From Arthrobotrys musiformis (lineage: Eukaryota; Ascomycota; Orbiliomycetes; Orbiliales; Orbiliaceae), in NCBI GenBank assembly GCA_036971715.1, contig JAVHJL010000001.1:3348001-3412000 (forward strand): a stretch of 64,000 nt of DNA, read 5' to 3'. Position 1 is the first letter of the stretch. Each line of letters begins with the position of its first letter. A program made the translations under genes and the position numbers. The notes under the pieces were generated by a model, which worked only from the letters and a program-made list of their open reading frames with translations, did not search any database and was not told where the DNA came from. Below, one piece after another: positions 60,495-64,000 of this stretch.

Positions 60495-61378
60495 CTTGCT
60501 CCTTTCCTCCTTTACTGACGAGAGCTCGAGAGATGGCGATGGGGATATCGATGGGGGGTGCACAGCAGGTCGATATGTCGAGGGTATAGAAAGAGAGGGA
60601 GTAAGAGAGAAAGAAAGAAAGAAGAGAGAGGAGAGAGAGAGATGTGGCTAGTGCCCTATATAATACAAGATCTCAGCAATACCATCAGAATGGAGGCAGA
60701 GATTAATATTAAGCATTGACTGTAATATCGTAAACATCCACCCTCCGCCGGCACAAGCTCTCTTCCCTCACTTATTCTACTCGATATAGAAGATGTAAAC
60801 AATAACACCCCTTTCTGTACTATATACTATACTTTTGTGCTTCCAAGCAGAGGGGGAGGCATCCCTTATCACTTAAGCTTATCACACCTCGTCCTCCCGC
60901 GTCGGGTTAGTTGGTATACTTAGGGTTATATATATATGCTGTTGGCAAACATGCAGCTGTCAGGGGACATAAACAAGACAGAAAACGGCTCGGCTGAATT
61001 GCAACCAGTCTCGAACAAAGGCCCGGCGTTTCACCATGTCACACAATCACATTTATATCAGATAGAAAGGAGTATATTGTAGGTATCAGACATGCAATCG
61101 CTGGATGGGAGAACAAAAACATGGCAGTAACAGTCTCAACTTGAATCCATGCACGAACAATCAAAATCCACCGCTGGACGAACAAAGCTAACTATGAAAA
61201 AGACGTTCTCTCTTCAGATCACAATGAAACGAAAAAAAATAAAACAGTGCTTCATGATCTCGTCATCGCGGGTAATTAATAAAAAAGGGAAGGGGTCCAT
61301 CCTTGTATCAAAAATTCTAGAATGGGGGCCCCCGGGGTCGCTTCGGAATCCGGGGTAGCTTAGCTAGCTCGAATAGAC
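60495..61378. other. Intergenic upstream of the eIF2B-delta unit, with GA-rich tract
   Basis: Contains a purine (GA/GAAA) tract at about 60594-60643 just upstream of the long frame, then AT-rich sequence and the MVP1 3' flank. No gene was seen. Confidence 0.5.
60594..60643. repeat. GA-rich purine tract
   Basis: Runs of AGAG and AAAG units. On the minus strand this is a CT tract, common in fungal promoters and leaders, and sits upstream of the eIF2B-delta unit. Confidence 0.8.
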
Positions 61379-63925
61379 CTACTCCCCAAGCGGCATACCG
61401 TCCACCGAGTGGCCCAGGCTCTTCCAGTTGTCCGCATACAGCTCCGCATACTTGATCCGCTCCTGCGCCCAGTCCTGCTGCAGCCTGTAGCCATATATAT
61501 TGTTAGCATCCACTATTGTATATAAAAAATATATATAAAAAATGGAAGGGAAAGAGAGAAATACCTCGACACATGGTACTGGCTCCCCTGAAAGTAAATC
61601 AACTCGTCCCGCACGCACTCCTTGATCAAAACCCCCCTCGCCCTCTGCCTCACAATACTCTCCCGATCAGCCACAATACTCCCCTCCATCTTCTCAATCT
61701 CCCCCTCCTTCACCTGCTCCTTCGGCTTCAACCTCGTCACCTTCAACTTCTCCTCCGTAGTCCTGATCCTCTTCTCCAGATACGGAATATTATCCCCCGC
61801 ATACTTATCCTTCCTCTCGAACAGCTCCCTCATCGACACCAGCCCATCCCGGTGCCGCTTCAGATCCTCCAACACCCCGATATCCCACGCTTTAATCTCG
61901 TCCTCCATGATACTCTGCGCCGTATTCAGGTGTTTCGCAACAGCGACCAGCCCGTCGTTCAGCGGTGCCACCTCGGATGTATCCATCTTATACGTCGCCT
62001 CGGATGCATCCGTCAGGCTTTCCAGCGCCTGCGAGAACCGTCGGTAGTCCGCCGCGACCCCTTCGTGCCGCTTCTCGATCCTTTCGAGCAGGTTGCACAG
62101 GCCGATGTATGTCTCTGACGACCGGCGGATGCCCGACCTGACGGTTTCGAACGTGTGTTCCAGATCCGCGGGGAGGGATTCTTCCAGGTGTGGTGGGAGG
62201 GGTTTATCCACGAACTCCTCCTGCACGGAGATGGTCGCTTGTTTGCGCCAGACCGCCAGTTCCTACAACCACCTATTCAGCATACATCGTTAAATCATAG
62301 TGAGGGAAGAGTACGTACGGTAGGAACGGTCAAAAACATCACAACCAACGTCTCCTCCTTCAAAACCGGATGCCTAACAAGCGCATTCGCAAACCTCGCC
62401 AATCCCCTCCGTCTACGCTCAATAAACGCCGTATCCGCCGACAAATAATGTCCATTAACCGCAAGCCTCTTCGGCGGCATGAGCGGTAACTGTCGGAAGG
62501 GATATCGCTTCTGAAGGCATTCGAGCAACCATACGAAATCGCTATACCGTCTGACGACCCTGGACCCGCGCCGGGTGCTGGCGACTTGGTAGTTTCGGTG
62601 TTGGAACATGAACATGCCTTCTTTATCCGGTAGGGCGGTGACGGTGACTGTTTCTTCGACTCGGTTACCTCCTCCTACTCCTCCTCCTGAAGGGATGCCT
62701 CTGATGCTTCCGAAGGTCGGGCGGAGACTACTGCCGGCGACGGAGTTGTTGTCGGTTGGGTCGCCGAACCCGCCGGATTGTGGGGGTACGCCGAATCCTT
62801 GCTGTCCTCCGAACCCAGGGGGTCCTCCGAATCCTTGAGGTGCTCCGAAGCCGCCCGGTTGGGATTGGGGCGGTGGTGGGCCCCAGGCGTTGGTCATGGT
62901 CGGCTGTCGGGGTAATCGTAGGGAAGCTTGTAGGTCGTCCGCTTCAGTGATCGCGGGAGTGTAGGATGGTCTGGAAGGTGGTAACGACGGTGCTTCGAGG
63001 GATCCGACGTCCGGTGCATCCGGGTAAGGGGGAGAAGAGGAGGTTATCGGAGCTGTTGCGCCGTTGGGTTTGTTGGCTGGTGGGCCGTGGTGGTTGTGGC
63101 CCTCATGGAGCTCTGGGCTACCCCAGGGGTCCTCCTGGCTGGGCGCGCTGTGGGACATGATGGGGGCCGGCGGACTGGGAGGGGTCTGGATGGGTCGGTC
63201 TTGAAGCGATGGTGATGTTTGTCGTTCTTGATGCTGTTCGAGGGGTGGGGAAGCGGGCCTCGTCGGAGCGATCGTGGGGATTGGAAGATCTATAATTACA
63301 CCCTCACCCTCCATTAGCTTCCCCTTTCTCCCAGTTTATTTCAAATCGTAAATATCCCATAGAATCAGAAATTTAAGCAGTAAAGAAAAAGTGAAGCAGT
63401 AAGAAAAGAGGAGAAAAGAGACGAACTCCTCTTCCGATCATCCACAGCATCAAAGCCCAAATACTCATCCCCATCCTCCGCCAACGCCACAAGGGCAAGG
63501 AAGACATTAAACCCATCCCTACCAACCACAGTCCCATCGTCTCTATTCCGGCCAGCAATCAAATCCAAAATGCGATCCCAATCCGACGTCTTCACCTGAG
63601 ATTCCCCAAGTAAGCGTTCGAGACTGCCGACGGTGACGGAGCCGCGGGAACTGGAGATGTCATCGAAGAGATCGATGTAGGAGTCCGGGATGGTGGCGCC
63701 CCTCATGACGTTTCTGATCATTTCGGAGGTGCTCCCGCTGCGTTTGGAACGGGGGGTGGGCATGCTCCAGGGGCTTCCGCCGCCGAGGCCGTCGTCGAAG
63801 AGGGAGGAGCGGGGATTGGCACCGCCGTTACCGACGGTGGTAGCGGTGGTATCGTCATCGTCGAAGAGAGAGGAGCGATTCCGCGCGGGGGACGCGTCTG
63901 TGGGACTGGAGCCGAAGAGCGACAT
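61379..63925 (-). CDS. MVP1: Sorting nexin MVP1 (PX-BAR, SNX8-like)
   Basis: An endosomal sorting nexin. In yeast, Mvp1 forms retromer-independent recycling tubules from endosomes and acts in vacuolar protein sorting. Exons are 63427-63925, 62319-63289, 61565-62262 and 61379-61484, giving about 757 residues. The start MSLFGSSPTDAS with repeated SSLFDD is typical. An EH-like helical region follows (IPDSYIDLFDDISSSRGSVTV...GRDGFNVFLALVALAEDGDEY). A Pro/Gly-rich linker comes next. The PX domain is near residues 376-490 (FMFQHRNYQVASTRRGSRVVRRYSDF by pieces, then LMPPKR). The C-terminal BAR region runs from about 495 (FVDKPLPPHLEESLP to YADNWKSLG). The 137-bp first intron uses a GTTCGT donor and is the least certain joint. 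The other joints restore family text. Confidence 0.94.
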
Positions 63926-64000
63926 CCTTGGTCTCTTCTAGTTCTAGAAAGCTGTTTTGAAGCTCCGAGTGTAGCTATTCAAGTAGCTGGCGAGGGATGC

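Overview
The window is nuclear chromosomal DNA of a filamentous ascomycete (Pezizomycotina). The evidence is a set of fungal housekeeping genes (RPO41, IML1, LST4/FNIP, STE50, MVP1, ELG1), short introns of mostly 50-140 bp with GTATGT/GTAAGT-like donors, and a lone dispersed 5S rRNA gene. The class cannot be fixed from the sequence alone. No transposon, CRISPR array, secondary-metabolite cluster or viral sequence was recognised.

Layout. 0-4 kb: convergent NOP53 (+) and ESF1 (-), both ribosome biogenesis factors. 4.2 kb: a 5S rRNA gene (-) with a TATA-like box and a T-run terminator. 5.6-10.2 kb: mitochondrial RNA polymerase RPO41 (-), divergent from IML1 (+, 10.9-16.7 kb). A 5.9-kb gap follows, then LST4/FNIP (+, 22.6-25.9 kb), convergent with a UTP8-like gene (-, 26.9-29.9 kb). 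The replication-clamp unloader ELG1 (+) runs from 30.4 to 34.6 kb. After a 4.2-kb gap comes STE50 (+, 38.8-40.4 kb), then a small mitochondrial K/E-tail protein (-, 41.6-42.4 kb), divergent from CAND1 (+, 43.4-47.5 kb). CDC48 (+, 49.6-52.5 kb) is followed by a BTB-like gene (+, 53.2-55.2 kb) and an Ala-rich coiled-coil protein (+, 55.6-57.0 kb). The window ends with eIF2B-delta/GCD2 (-) and the sorting nexin MVP1 (-).

Functional themes. Ribosome production and translation are represented by NOP53, ESF1, UTP8, 5S rRNA and eIF2B-delta. TORC1 amino-acid signalling is represented by IML1 and LST4, two adjacent annotated genes on the same strand. Ubiquitin control is represented by CAND1 and CDC48. 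Genome maintenance is represented by ELG1, MAPK signalling by STE50, endosomal sorting by MVP1, and mitochondria by RPO41 and the K/E-tail protein. These genes do not form an operon or a cluster in the bacterial sense.

Points that most deserve a second look: the diverged but structurally compensated 5S gene; a perfect PCNA-binding box in ELG1 that exists only after splicing; open frames continuing on both sides of the eIF2B-delta core; the IML1-LST4 linkage; and the strand-asymmetric BTB-like gene. Splice sites were placed by hand from reading frame, GT/AG and family conservation. They have not been tested against transcripts.
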